A stretch of DNA of 53,901 nt, taken from the NCBI GenBank assembly GCA_021788095.1, contig JAJYLB010000027.1, forward strand, positions 1 through 53,901. Reading direction: 5' to 3'. The notes under the pieces are model-generated. The model was not told the DNA's origin, made no database searches, and saw only the letters and a program-made list of their open reading frames with translations. The stretch is from Acidobacteriota bacterium. GTDB taxonomy: Bacteria; Acidobacteriota; Terriglobia; Acidiferrales; UBA7541. A program made the translations under genes and the position numbers. Positions 34,320 through 43,953 of this stretch are shown piece after piece. Every line of letters starts with the position of its first letter. Positions within the stretch are counted from its first letter, which is position 1.

Positions 34320-36080
34320 TCACCGCGTTTGGGGGCGGGCGATTTCCCTCTTGCCCGGCGCAGAGGACATCTCGTCGTGGACGATGCGACCGCCCACGAT
34401 GGTGAGCAGGGCGCGGGTCCGCCAAAGCTCGCGCGGGGGAATTTTGCGGGGATCGCCCGAGAGAACGACGATGTCGGCGAGCATGCCGGGCTTGATTTGG
34501 CCCTTGATCTTCTCGTCGAATTCCACGTAGGCGGAGCCGGTCGTATAGCCACGCAGGCAGTCGTCCATCGAGATCTTTTCTTGCGGCTCCCAGCCGCCCT
34601 GCGGCCACCCCTGCGGCGTCTCCCGCGTGACGCAAGCCCACAGATTGCCCATGGGATCGATCGGTTCGACGGGGAAATCGGTGCCGATGGCGAAATGGAC
34701 GTGGTCGCGCAACATCGTGGCCCAGGCGTAGGCGTCCTTCGATCGCTCCGGCCCGAGCCGCTGGCTGGCCCAGCGCACGTCGTCGTTCAAATGGCACGGC
34801 TGCATCGAAGCCACCACGCCCAACTCGGCGAACCGGCCGAAATCCCCGGGCAAGACGATCTGCGCGTGCTCGATCCGCTGGCGGCGGTCGCGCGGGCCGT
34901 TGGCCTTTTCCGCGGCGGCGTAGGCATCGAGCGCCAAGTGCACGGCGCGGTCGCCGATGGCGTGCACCGCCATTTGGAAGCCGGCGCGATCGCGCGCGAT
35001 CGCCATCCGCGTGAATTTCTCCGGCGCCATCCGCAAAATGCCTCGATCGCCGGGCTTATCGGAATACGGCTGAACCATGGCGCCCGTTTCCGAGCCGAAC
35101 GTGCCGTCGAGCAGGAATTCGCCCAAGCCGCCAACTTTCAGTAGCGGATCGCTGGTCCCGCCCTCGTTCCGCATCGCGACGAGCTGCTTCAGCGGCAATT
35201 CGAAATCCAGCCATTCGGAAACGCGCAGCGTCAGCTTCCCTTCCCGCTCGAGCTGCTTGAGAACGAGGAAATCCTGCCAGGAAGAGGAATCCTGCACGCT
35301 GGTAACCCCGTGCGAATTGGCGTCGGCGATGGCCAGCAGAAGCGCGCGGCGGCGCATCGCGGGCGTAGGCGCGGGAATGTGGCGGCGAACCAGGCCCGTG
35401 GCCTCTTCTTCGAGCATGCCGTCAGGCGGGCCCGTTTTCGGGTCTTTCCCGATGTGGCCGCCCACAGGGTCGGGTGTGCGGGCGGTGATGCCCGCGAGCT
35501 TGAGCGCAAGCGAATTGGCCACGGCGCCGTGCCCATCCACTCGCATCAGAAAAATGGGGTGGGAGCGAGTGACGGCGTCGAGGTCCTGCCGGGTCGGGTA
35601 TCTTTCGCCCGGCCATAACGTCTGATCCCAGCCCGAGCCGAGAATCCACTCGCCGGCTTGATAGCGCGGGAGGGCGCTGCGGAGCCGGCTCTCCAGTTCC
35701 CCAATCGACCGCGTTCCGCGGAGATCCACTTCGAGCTTCGCCGCGCCCGCCCCGGCCAAATGCGTGTGCGCGTCATTGAAACCGGGCATGGCGAAGCGGC
35801 CGCCGAGCTGAATCACGCGCGTTTTCGGCCCGATGTAACTCCGGATTTCCGAGTCCGTCCCCACGGCAACGATGCGGCCGTCCCGGACGGCCACGGCCTG
35901 GGCCTGCGGCCGCGCGCGATCGACGGTGTAGAGGTCGCCATCCAAGAGCACCAGATCCGCCTTCGTTGCCGCCGCGGGCGCAGCCGAGCCGCTCGCGCGA
36001 CGCGCCCGCCTCGGCCCGGAGGATACCGCCGCGAGCGTCAAGGGAAGCAGCAGGAGCAACGTGCGCGTGAGATCGTTCAT
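34320..36080 (-). CDS. Secreted amidohydrolase 3-family metal hydrolase (YtcJ/AepA-like)
   Basis: Predicted 586 aa from ATG 36080, the start that opens a signal peptide (MNDLTRTLLLLLPLTLAAVS). Amidohydrolase-superfamily motifs run in order: DLVLLDGDLYTVD near residue 42, FNDAHTHL with His105/His107 as first metal ligands, AVHAIGDRA near 370, RIEHAQ near 400 and GTDFPVEP near 465. The composite beta-sandwich returns at the end (GMLADIVVLSGDP). The family hydrolyses amide or ester bonds of small molecules, and the specificity of YtcJ-like members is generally unknown. The product is probably periplasmic. The gene diverges from the TonB receptor across 369 bp, which could mean import and processing of one compound, but this is only proximity. 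Confidence 0.88.
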   Translation of the reverse strand: MNDLTRTLLLLLPLTLAAVSSGPRRARRASGSAAPAAATKADLVLLDGDLYTVDRARPQAQAVAVRDGRIVAVGTDSEIRSYIGPKTRVIQLGGRFAMPGFNDAHTHLAGAGAAKLEVDLRGTRSIGELESRLRSALPRYQAGEWILGSGWDQTLWPGERYPTRQDLDAVTRSHPIFLMRVDGHGAVANSLALKLAGITARTPDPVGGHIGKDPKTGPPDGMLEEEATGLVRRHIPAPTPAMRRRALLLAIADANSHGVTSVQDSSSWQDFLVLKQLEREGKLTLRVSEWLDFELPLKQLVAMRNEGGTSDPLLKVGGLGEFLLDGTFGSETGAMVQPYSDKPGDRGILRMAPEKFTRMAIARDRAGFQMAVHAIGDRAVHLALDAYAAAEKANGPRDRRQRIEHAQIVLPGDFGRFAELGVVASMQPCHLNDDVRWASQRLGPERSKDAYAWATMLRDHVHFAIGTDFPVEPIDPMGNLWACVTRETPQGWPQGGWEPQEKISMDDCLRGYTTGSAYVEFDEKIKGQIKPGMLADIVVLSGDPRKIPPRELWRTRALLTIVGGRIVHDEMSSAPGKREIARPQTR

Positions 36081-36449
36081 CGCCGGCCAGCCGAAAGCAT
36101 ACACTACCGAACTTTCTCCGCAAGGCAAAAGCGCCGGCCGCTCCGCCCGCCAAAATGTTCCCTCCGGCAAGCGCCGGGGGGCCACGGCCAGCGCTTAATG
36201 CGCCGGGGCCGTGGCTTCTAATCGATCGAAAGCCCCGACATCGTATAAACGCGTTATTGCGCCCCTGCCTCCCATCCCTAATACTCGGCGGGAATTTCTT
36301 CACGCATTGCGTGGGGCAAGCGGAAAATCCATGCCTTCGGCGAGCGCCCGCACCGCCCGGCCGGCGGTCAGGAGGCGAGCGCCGGGCCGTGTTGGCGGAC
36401 GCGCGCCCGGGCAAAGCGCCGCTCTCGCCGACTATCTTGGAGGACAGGA
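36081..36449. other. Divergent promoter region with a 9-bp perfect hairpin
   Basis: A 369-bp gap between the amidohydrolase and the TonB receptor. GCCACGGCC (36181-36189) pairs perfectly with GGCCGTGGC (36207-36215) around a 17-nt loop, a possible operator, terminator or repeat. A TATAAA at 36243-36248 on the plus strand could be a -10 box, but I see no good -35. GGAGGACAGGA immediately before ATG 36450 is a strong ribosome site for the receptor. Confidence 0.45.
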
Positions 36450-39400
36450 ATGAAAGCACGTTTCCGTTTCCGTGGTTGGCTTGCGGCGCCGCTGCTGGCC
36501 CTTCTCTTGCTTCCGGCACGGGGCAGAACCCAAGTCAGCACGGCCACGCTGAATGGCCGAGTGTTCGACGCACAAGGCGCGGCCATCCCGCGGGCCCAAC
36601 TTTCCCTGAAATCCACGGAGACGGGCCTGGTGCGGAAGGCGACATCCGGCGACGATGGCTTGTACGAGTTCGCCGACGTGAATCCCGGCAGTTACCAGTT
36701 GGAAGTGGAAGCGTCCGGTTTCCAAACCCAAATCCGCGGTATCGAGCTGGCCGTGAACCAAGCGCTGCGCTTGAGCGTCACGCTGCAAGTGGGAGTCGAA
36801 ACGCAGCGCGTCATTGTGAACGAGGCTCGCGCCCCCGTGCGAACCACGGACGCCACGCTGGGGGAAGTGATCGCTCCCGCCCTGACCCATCAACTCCCCT
36901 TGGATGGGCGCCACATCCTGAGCCTGGCGATCCTCGCTCCCACCGCCGTTCCCAACATGGACATGGGATTTCAGGACGGAAATCAAAATCAGCTTTACTG
37001 GCGGCCCGGCCAAGGGACGGAGTTCACCGCGGCCGGGGACCGCGCCAACGCCAACTACTACCTGCTCGACGGGACCACGGATTCGGATCCAACCTTCTGG
37101 ACCTTGTCTTTGAGCCCTTCGCCCGACGCGATTCAGGAGTTCAAGGTGCAAACGGGCAGCTACTCGGCCGAGTTCGGCGGAGGCGGCGGGGCCCAGGTCA
37201 ACATGATCACGCGCTCGGGCACCAACGGACTGCACGGCGCGGTTTATGAATATCTCCGCAACACCGCCCTCGATGCGCGGGTGTGGAATGCGACGAACGT
37301 TCCCCGGCTGGTGCAAAACCAATTCGGCGCTTCGCTCGGCGGTCCCATCGAGAAGAACAAGACCTTCTTCTTCATGAATTACGAGGGATTTCGTTTCAGC
37401 AATCAGATCTATCAAATCGAAACCGTACCCACGGCCGCCGAACGCCGCGGCGATTTCAGGCAATCGGGCGCCAACATCTACAACCCGTGCGCGAGCGTTT
37501 CCGGTCCCTGCCAGGCATCCGCCTCGACGGGTTCTCCCCTCCCGCGGCCGCAATTCGAGTACGACGGGAAGTCGAACGTTATTCCTCCCGGCATGTTAAG
37601 TCCGGTGGCCGTTGCCGCGCTTCAAGATATACCCCTTCCCAATCTTCCGGCGGCGGCCGGGACGGATTCGAATAATTACCTGGACGTACGCACGGCGAAT
37701 CTGCCTTGGGACCAGGGAACGATCAGGGTCGACCACAATTTTGCCAATGGGGACGATTTTTTCACGCGGTACACGGTGGAGCACGAAAGCGGATTTACGC
37801 CGGTGAATCTGCCCGGCTTTGGCCTGTTCGACAACAATCTGGCGCAAAACCTGACCGCTTCCTACACGCACGTTTTTTCGGCCGCGATGATCGACAACCT
37901 CTCGTTCGGCTTGTCCCGCCTCTCGATGCACGAATACTCGCAGAACAATTTCACGCACGATTACGTCAGCCAGCTGGGAATTCAGGGGCTGTCGTGGGGC
38001 GGCAAGGGCGCCTGGGGAATGCCGTATTTCAACGTTCAGGGCTACAGCCCCATCGGCGACTCGTTCATCGCGACGCCGGTGCACGATTGGGACACGTTTC
38101 TACAGCTCGAAGACACCTTGAGTTGGCAGCGAGGCCGCCATTCGCTGAAGTTCGGCGGCGGGTACCTGCCCTTCTTCTGGCCCATGTGGGGCTTCTTCGA
38201 GACGCGCGGCTACTATCAATTCACGAACGGTTTCACCTCCGCCACGGGCGCCAACGACGGCACCGGCTCGGCCCTGGCGAGCTTTCTCCTGGGCCTGCCC
38301 GTGGTGAAGCAGCGCCAAGCCGGCGTTCCCTCGATGGATCTGCGGCAGTGGTACGCCAACGCATTCGTCGAGGACAACTGGCGCGTGACGAACGCCACGA
38401 CGCTGGACTTCGGGTTGCGCTACGAGTACACGAGCGCGCTGACCGATGTAAACGAGCCGGGAGCGAACTTGATTTTCCAGAACGGCCGGTTGGAAGCCTT
38501 CGTGGGAGGCCAAGGGGGGATGCCGCGGGGCTTGTGGTATCCGAACGCTCTCAGCTTCGCGCCCCGGTTCGGTTTCGCCCATTCGGTGCGCCGGCTAGGG
38601 ATCGTGCTGCGCGGCGGATTCGGCGTGTTCTTCACGCCGGTGGATATGAACACGTGGTGCAATCAACGCCATAACGTGCCCTACGTGTTTCCAGAAACGC
38701 AGCAGAGCAACAACTACATTCCCAGCCTCTTCGGGTTCGACTTCGGTCCTCCGGTGATGGGCCGGACCGTAGTCAGCTTTTCCGCCCTCGACCCGCATTC
38801 TCCTCGCCAGTACATCAACGAATGGAGCTTTACCGTGCAGAAGGCGCTGCCCGGCAAGGTCGTGCTGGAGGCCGGCTATCAAGGCTCGCGGGGTTTTCAC
38901 CTGCAGCGCGCTCATCTCATCAACAACGCCCCGCCGGGCCCGGGGCCGATTCAACCTCGCCGCCCTTATCAGACCATCACATTCCTGCCCGGCACTTCCT
39001 TTGCCGGCGACAACCCCGAGAACTTCGCCATCCAGGGCGGCACCTTTCCCGTATCCGCCATCAACTACCTGGAGAACACCGCCAATAGCTGGTACGACGC
39101 GGGCTGGATCGACGTTCGCAGGGAGTTCCAGGGCGGGCTAACGTTCCTGGCCAATTACACCTGGTCGAAGAGCCTTACGGACGCCCCTGACTTTCGCTCC
39201 GCGATGATGCAGCCGGAAATTCCTCAGAACAATTCCGATTTGGCGGCAGAGAAAGGGCTGAACGGCATGGATGTGCCCCAGCGCTTCGTCGCCAGCGTGG
39301 TTTACGACCTGCCGGGTTGGGGAGGCACGGGGTTGCTTCACCATCTGACGTCGGGCTGGAGCTTGGGCAGCATCTTTTCGGCGGAAAGCGGCATGCCGTT

Positions 39401-39806
39401 TACCGTCTCCGTTTTCGGCGACACCGCCAACGCCGGCACGCTGCTGGGCCAGAACCCCATCCGCGCCAACGTCACCGGAGCGGCTCTGTTTCCTTCGGGA
39501 AGCCGCACAACCGCCGAGTGGTTCAATCCGGCGGCCTTTGCTCCGCCCGCGCCCTATACGTTTGGGAATGCCGGCGTCAACACAGTTTTCGGGCCCGGGT
39601 TCGTGGATCTCGACCAGGCCATCCAGAGGCAGTTTGCGATCACCGAGCGGCTTAGCTTCACCTTCCGGGCCGAGGCCTTCAACGCCTTGAATCGCAGCAA
39701 TTGGGGCGAGCCTAACAACTACATCAACACCCCGCAGTTCGGCACCATCACCACGGCCCAGGGTCCGGGCCGCGAGATTCAGCTGAGCGGCCGCATCAGC
39801 TTCTGA
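36450..39806 (+). CDS. TonB-dependent receptor, Oar-like, with N-terminal carboxypeptidase-regulatory domain
   Basis: Predicted 1118-aa outer-membrane protein. The ATG at 36450 follows GGAGGACAGGA. Residues 1-27 are a signal peptide. A CarboxypepD_reg beta-sandwich spans about 28-115 (TATLNGRVFDAQGAAIPRAQ; NPGSYQLEVEASGF). A plug-like region follows (about 130-240, with YLLDGTTDSDP and QEFKVQTGSYSAEFGGGGGA, which is diagnostic of the Oar/acidobacterial class). A long beta-barrel runs to the C-terminus, ending LSGRISF with the aromatic terminal residue used by the BAM machinery. Such receptors import large substrates such as glycans or peptides, and acidobacteria carry many paralogues. The substrate is unknown. 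Confidence 0.93.
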   Translation: MKARFRFRGWLAAPLLALLLLPARGRTQVSTATLNGRVFDAQGAAIPRAQLSLKSTETGLVRKATSGDDGLYEFADVNPGSYQLEVEASGFQTQIRGIELAVNQALRLSVTLQVGVETQRVIVNEARAPVRTTDATLGEVIAPALTHQLPLDGRHILSLAILAPTAVPNMDMGFQDGNQNQLYWRPGQGTEFTAAGDRANANYYLLDGTTDSDPTFWTLSLSPSPDAIQEFKVQTGSYSAEFGGGGGAQVNMITRSGTNGLHGAVYEYLRNTALDARVWNATNVPRLVQNQFGASLGGPIEKNKTFFFMNYEGFRFSNQIYQIETVPTAAERRGDFRQSGANIYNPCASVSGPCQASASTGSPLPRPQFEYDGKSNVIPPGMLSPVAVAALQDIPLPNLPAAAGTDSNNYLDVRTANLPWDQGTIRVDHNFANGDDFFTRYTVEHESGFTPVNLPGFGLFDNNLAQNLTASYTHVFSAAMIDNLSFGLSRLSMHEYSQNNFTHDYVSQLGIQGLSWGGKGAWGMPYFNVQGYSPIGDSFIATPVHDWDTFLQLEDTLSWQRGRHSLKFGGGYLPFFWPMWGFFETRGYYQFTNGFTSATGANDGTGSALASFLLGLPVVKQRQAGVPSMDLRQWYANAFVEDNWRVTNATTLDFGLRYEYTSALTDVNEPGANLIFQNGRLEAFVGGQGGMPRGLWYPNALSFAPRFGFAHSVRRLGIVLRGGFGVFFTPVDMNTWCNQRHNVPYVFPETQQSNNYIPSLFGFDFGPPVMGRTVVSFSALDPHSPRQYINEWSFTVQKALPGKVVLEAGYQGSRGFHLQRAHLINNAPPGPGPIQPRRPYQTITFLPGTSFAGDNPENFAIQGGTFPVSAINYLENTANSWYDAGWIDVRREFQGGLTFLANYTWSKSLTDAPDFRSAMMQPEIPQNNSDLAAEKGLNGMDVPQRFVASVVYDLPGWGGTGLLHHLTSGWSLGSIFSAESGMPFTVSVFGDTANAGTLLGQNPIRANVTGAALFPSGSRTTAEWFNPAAFAPPAPYTFGNAGVNTVFGPGFVDLDQAIQRQFAITERLSFTFRAEAFNALNRSNWGEPNNYINTPQFGTITTAQGPGREIQLSGRISF

Positions 39807-40225
39807 GTTGGCGCGGCCGTCAGAGGAGCGCGCGACGCCGGGCCACATTCCCAGGGAAGCGGCGGGCGGGGGAATGCGTTCGCGAGATCGTTTGGCGGCG
39901 AAGCGCTCCCCGGGCGCCTCCGCGCGACTCGCTGCCCTCTCTCCAGTAAGTTCACGTAAATCGATGATTCCACGTTGGGGGCTGAGCGAACTTAGCGCCC
40001 AACCATCGCGCCGACTGGCGGGCAGGCACTCCGTGGCCATTTCGGCCGGAAATTCCACCACAGAGGTCGCGGAGTTCCGCGGAGACAGCTGGGAGAATGA
40101 GAACTGCGGGCCAAGCCTGGATTCCCGCCTGCGCGGGAATGACCCGGGATGGGCGGTGTGCGCTCGACGGCTCCGTGGTGGATTCAGGGGAGGGGCCGAA
40201 GGGACAGGCCGGGCGCTAGCGGCGA
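39807..40225. other. 419-bp repeat-bearing intergenic region
   Basis: It holds a CACGGAG-family element at 40051-40186 and the perfect palindrome at 40121-40140 nested inside it. The stretch 39807-40050 is GC-rich with no coding signal on either strand. It lies between the convergent ends of the TonB receptor and the LeuA-like gene. Confidence 0.5.
40051..40186. repeat. CACGGAG-type composite repeat, copy 3, with nested palindrome
   Basis: Begins with TTCCACCACAGAGG and ends with CTCCGTGGTGGATTC, the same inverted-end theme as 20698-20873 and 24521-24691, though the middle is different. Inside it, ATTCCCGC-CTGC-GCGGGAAT (40121-40140) is a perfect 8-bp hairpin of a type dispersed through many bacterial genomes. 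Degenerate relatives are at 34166-34213 and 53633-53658. Confidence 0.65.
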
Positions 40226-41461
40226 CTACGAACCCATAGCCGCGCGAACTTCCTCGTCGGTGAGGACCCGCGGGGATTGCTTCGCCGCCTGGAAAATGCG
40301 GTCGACCAGTTCGTCCCGCGGCTCGATCCCGTGCCGCTCCAACCAATAGATCACATTCGACCGGCCGCTCAGCGGGCCGATCTCGATGGCCTGCTCGAGG
40401 CCGAAGAGATGGGAAGGAACGCCGCTGTAGACCGAATTGGCGAGCATCACGTTTCCTTTGCGAAACGCCTTGATGATGGCGGCGGCGTGAACTCCGGTCG
40501 ACGTGCGGAAGGCGTCGCGGCCGACCACCGGGAAGTTGGGAGGGATAGGGGTATGCGTCGCGCGCGAAACCGTTTCGGCGTACTCTTTCAGCCGGCCCAG
40601 GTCGCGCTCGACGAGTCCCATCAGGCGGAGGTTTACCAACATCAGCTCCATCGGCGTGTTGCCCACTCGCTCGCCGAGCGCGATGGAAGCGGCATGGACC
40701 TGGTTGGCGCCGGCGGCGATCGCCGCCAGGGAGTTGGCTACGGACAGGCCGCGATCGTTGTGGCCGTGCCAATCGACGCGGATGGGAACCCCGGCCGGCC
40801 GGACGACCTCGTCCATCACGAATTTCACCAGGTTGTAGGCCCCGCGCGGCGTGGCGTGGCCGACGGTATCGCAAAGCACCACCGATTCGGCGCCGCAATC
40901 GATGGCGGTCTTGTACAGCCGCCGGATCGTTTCCGGGTCCGTCCGCATGGTGTCTTCCGTGACGTACATGACCCGCATGCCCAGCGACCGGGCGAAGGAA
41001 ACTGCGCGGGCGGTGGTGCGCTCGAGGTGATCGGGAGTCCAATCCTCCACCAGGCGCCGAATGGGGGAGGAACCTAGAAACGTCGCCGCTTCGATGGCGA
41101 TACCCGCGCGCTGTGAGATTTCGGCGATGGGGCGGATATCCGCTTCGACGGTGCGGGCGGCGGCATTGGGCCGTATCTTCAGCTTCGATCGCGCTATTTC
41201 CTTCGCCAACGCCTCGGTATCAGCGTAGGCCCGCGGCCCGGCTCCCGGCAACCCGATATTGACCATTTCGATCCCGAGCGCCTCCATCAGGTGGAGGATT
41301 TCGATTTTTTCGTGGATGGGGGGATCGAATACGGAGGGATTCTGAAGGCCGTCGCGCAGGGTTTCGTCGTCCAGCGTGACGCGGGTCCCGGGAGGGATCT
41401 CGGGCCCCGTGCGGGTGTTCCAGTCAAAAATCAAATCGCCGAGATCGTTGGTCTTTTCCAT
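40226..41461 (-). CDS. HMGL/LeuA-like acyltransferase (isopropylmalate/homocitrate synthase family)
   Basis: Predicted 411 aa from ATG 41461, seven bases after the ALDH stop. The DRE-TIM metallolyase fold is shown by LDDETLRDGLQNPSV near residue 30 (the Arg-Asp pair of the active site), DWHGHNDRGLSVANSLAAIA near 227 with the metal-binding HxH, and LGERVGNTPMELML. Family members condense acetyl-CoA or another acyl-CoA with a 2-oxoacid. The protein stops after the catalytic and subdomain regions with no room for a full LeuA regulatory dimer domain, so it is shorter than classic 2-isopropylmalate synthase. ALDH and this enzyme probably serve one pathway. The precise substrate is not readable. 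Confidence 0.8.
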   Translation of the reverse strand: MEKTNDLGDLIFDWNTRTGPEIPPGTRVTLDDETLRDGLQNPSVFDPPIHEKIEILHLMEALGIEMVNIGLPGAGPRAYADTEALAKEIARSKLKIRPNAAARTVEADIRPIAEISQRAGIAIEAATFLGSSPIRRLVEDWTPDHLERTTARAVSFARSLGMRVMYVTEDTMRTDPETIRRLYKTAIDCGAESVVLCDTVGHATPRGAYNLVKFVMDEVVRPAGVPIRVDWHGHNDRGLSVANSLAAIAAGANQVHAASIALGERVGNTPMELMLVNLRLMGLVERDLGRLKEYAETVSRATHTPIPPNFPVVGRDAFRTSTGVHAAAIIKAFRKGNVMLANSVYSGVPSHLFGLEQAIEIGPLSGRSNVIYWLERHGIEPRDELVDRIFQAAKQSPRVLTDEEVRAAMGS

Positions 41462-41468
41462 GGTTCGT

Positions 41469-43040
41469 TCAGCGCCGGCGCGAGCGATAGTGGCGCCAGA
41501 GGCGACCCGCGCCCCGCAACCGCTCGGCCCACTTCGCCGCGAACAGAGCGTCGAAAGCGGCGTCGGCAAGCCCGAGCAGGGCGCCATCGTAAGGAAACCA
41601 CCACGGCTTCCGTCCCCGCGGAAACACGTCGCAATCGACGTATTTTACTTGAGCGGCTTCGAGGAGCCCCAGCCGGCCGTGCGCCCTGCCCCAGCCGCTT
41701 GCCCCGCGCCCGCCGTGCGGAGCCTCGCTGATGCCGTAGCCGGTCATCACGTCGTTGACCATCACCGACCCGGCGCGCAGGCTTTGCGCCAGGCGCTCGC
41801 CGCGCCCGCGGTCGCGCGTCCAGACGCTGGCGCCCAAGCCGTACGCCGACTCGTTGGCCAGGCGCACGGCATCCTCCGCATCGGCCGCGGCCTGGATCGC
41901 CATGACGGGTCCGAACGTCTCTTCCCGCATCACCAGCATCGAGGAATCGACTCCGGCGAGGACGGTCGGGTCGAAGAACAGCGGCCCGCGGTCGGGCCGG
42001 CGGCGGCCGCCGGCGAGGATGCGCGCTCCATGAGCGACGGCGTCTTCGAGTTGTCGTTCGACGCGCTCGATCTGTTGCCTCCGGATCATCGGGCCGATCT
42101 CCGTTTCGGGATCGAGGCCGGAACCCAGCCGAAGCGATTTCGCTTTCTCCACGGCGAGACCGGTGAACCGATCGAGTGCGCCCGGTTCGACGTAGATTCG
42201 CTCGACCGACAGGCAAGCCTGGCCGCAGTTGGTGAAGCTGCCCCAGACCGCCGCGCTCGAGGCCGCGTCGACGTCGGCGTCGGCGAGCACGATCATCGCA
42301 TCCTTGCCTCCCAGCTCGAGCGCCGAGGGAACGAGCTTGCGCGCGCAGGTTTCGGCCACCTGCCGGCCGGTGCTCAGGCTGCCGGTGAAGAAGACTTTGT
42401 CCGGGGCCGCTTCGACGAGCCCGCGCCCCAATTCCCCATCTCCCTGGATGACCTGAACGAGGTCGACGGGGAAGCCCGCCCGATCGAACAGTTCCCCGAG
42501 GGTCGCTCCGCACCAAGGCGTCAGCTCGGAAGGCTTCACCACAACGGCGTTGCCCGCGACGAGGGCCGGAACCGCGGCGCCGAGTGGAATCGCCAGAGGG
42601 TAGTTCCAAGGCGAGATCACCGCTACCACGCCGTACGGCTCGTAGACGAGCTGCCCTCGCTTCCCCTTGAAAAGGGGATTGTGGTGGGGCACGCGCTCGC
42701 CCGCCAGCAAACGCGGCGCCTGCCGCGCATGCCAACGGATGGAGTCGAGCGAGACGAGGACTTCGGCCAGGAGGGCCTCGGCCAGCGGTTTGCCCGTTTC
42801 CCGGGAGATGACTTCGGCGATTTCTTTCCGCCGCGCCTGGAGCACGGCCGCAAGCCGATCGAGCCATTTAGCCCGTTCACAAACTGGCAGCGCGGCCCAA
42901 TCGCGCTGCGCGCGGCGGGCGTGCTCGAGGACGCGAGGGAGTTCGCCGGCCGTGGTGATCTCGAAACGGCCGATGACCTCTTCCGTGACGGGGTCAATCG
43001 CCTCGAGATAGGAGCCGGTGAAAGCCCGCTGGGGCTGCAT
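41469..43040 (-). CDS. Aldehyde dehydrogenase family protein
   Basis: Predicted 523 aa with AGAGGAG about 9 nt before ATG 43040. NAD(P)-dependent ALDH motifs are complete: SPWNYP with Asn146, the LELGGKD motif with Glu242, and NCGQACLSVER with the nucleophile Cys276. The N-terminal EEVIGRFE and EETFGPVMAI regions match. The C-terminus has an unusual extra tail of about 40 residues after the normal end (PRGRKPWWFPYDGALLGLAD and a basic RHYRSRRR finish), which is amphipathic and might bind membrane, as in some long-chain aldehyde dehydrogenases. It is probably first in a two-gene unit with the HMGL/LeuA-like gene. The substrate is undetermined. Confidence 0.92.
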   Translation of the reverse strand: MQPQRAFTGSYLEAIDPVTEEVIGRFEITTAGELPRVLEHARRAQRDWAALPVCERAKWLDRLAAVLQARRKEIAEVISRETGKPLAEALLAEVLVSLDSIRWHARQAPRLLAGERVPHHNPLFKGKRGQLVYEPYGVVAVISPWNYPLAIPLGAAVPALVAGNAVVVKPSELTPWCGATLGELFDRAGFPVDLVQVIQGDGELGRGLVEAAPDKVFFTGSLSTGRQVAETCARKLVPSALELGGKDAMIVLADADVDAASSAAVWGSFTNCGQACLSVERIYVEPGALDRFTGLAVEKAKSLRLGSGLDPETEIGPMIRRQQIERVERQLEDAVAHGARILAGGRRRPDRGPLFFDPTVLAGVDSSMLVMREETFGPVMAIQAAADAEDAVRLANESAYGLGASVWTRDRGRGERLAQSLRAGSVMVNDVMTGYGISEAPHGGRGASGWGRAHGRLGLLEAAQVKYVDCDVFPRGRKPWWFPYDGALLGLADAAFDALFAAKWAERLRGAGRLWRHYRSRRR

Positions 43041-43110
43041 CGGCGAGGCTCCTCTGGTCCGATTTCTACAAAGTTTCCGCAGGACCGCAGGTCCGGGGAC
43101 GAGCCAGATT

Positions 43111-43953
43111 CTACACGATTCGCCACGGCTCGGCGTATTCCACCGAGGCCAGCGCCAACCCTTCCGGCGGCACGGCAGCGCCCGAGCGCGACCGGTCGCG
43201 AAGCTCGAAAAGCTCCCGAAAGGCCTCGAGAGTCAGCCGGCCGCGGCCCACGTCCAAGAGCGTGCCCACGAGCTTGCGCACCATGTGCCGGAGAAACGAT
43301 TTTCCGCGCACGACGTAGACCAGCTCTCCCTCGCTTCCTGCGCTCGCCAGGCGCGCCGCCAAGTTCGCGAGCGTCGTGCCGGGAGCCGCGAAGGCGGGCG
43401 GCGCCCGGCGCAGGATTTCCGACCGCAGGATTTCGCGCCTAGGATTTATTTCGCGTTCGCCGGCTTCCGAGCCGGCGGAAGCGGCGAAAGAGCCGAAGTC
43501 ATGCTCGCCCACGAAAAGCCGCGCCGCCTCCGCCATGGCTTCTTCATTGAGGGAAAGGGGGTAGTGAAGGGTGTAGCGGCGGTCGAAGGGACTGAGCACC
43601 CGGCCGCGGAAGATCCGGTACTGATAGGTCTTCGCCAGCGCATCCCAACGCGCGTGGAAGCGCAAGTCCACCTCCTCGGCTTCGAGGATGCGAATGGCGG
43701 GCGGCAGCAGCGCGTTCAAAGCGCGCTGGAATTCGGGCGCATCGAGCCGGGTCTCGGCGTGGAAATTGGCTGCCTGGCCGAGCGCGTGGACGCCGGCATC
43801 GGTCCGGCCCGCGCCATGCACGATTACACGCTGGCCCACAACGCCTTCGAGAACGGCGACGAGTGAGCCTTGAATGGTGGCGCGGCCGGGCTGTATCTGC
43901 CAGCCGTGGAAGTCCGTGCCGTCGTAGGCGAGCGTGAGCTTGAAATTCCTCAT
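43111..43953 (-). CDS. truA: tRNA pseudouridine(38-40) synthase
   Basis: Predicted 280 aa. TruA isomerises uridines 38-40 in the anticodon arm of many tRNAs. The catalytic motif GRTDAGVHALGQ holds Asp52; YDGTDFHGWQIQP near residue 10 and KSFLRHMVRKLVGTLLDVGRG near the end are family hallmarks, as is AKTYQYRIF. The length is slightly above average because of an insert (residues about 165-205) rich in Ala/Arg. The ATG overlaps the pyrE stop (ATGA), so truA is the second gene of a pyrE-truA unit, and a 70-bp gap separates it from the ALDH gene downstream. Confidence 0.96.
   Translation of the reverse strand: MRNFKLTLAYDGTDFHGWQIQPGRATIQGSLVAVLEGVVGQRVIVHGAGRTDAGVHALGQAANFHAETRLDAPEFQRALNALLPPAIRILEAEEVDLRFHARWDALAKTYQYRIFRGRVLSPFDRRYTLHYPLSLNEEAMAEAARLFVGEHDFGSFAASAGSEAGEREINPRREILRSEILRRAPPAFAAPGTTLANLAARLASAGSEGELVYVVRGKSFLRHMVRKLVGTLLDVGRGRLTLEAFRELFELRDRSRSGAAVPPEGLALASVEYAEPWRIV

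Noticed and set aside
41376..43442. 688-codon plus-strand open frame opposite the ALDH gene
   Set aside because: Low-complexity basic translation; the minus strand has all ALDH catalytic residues.
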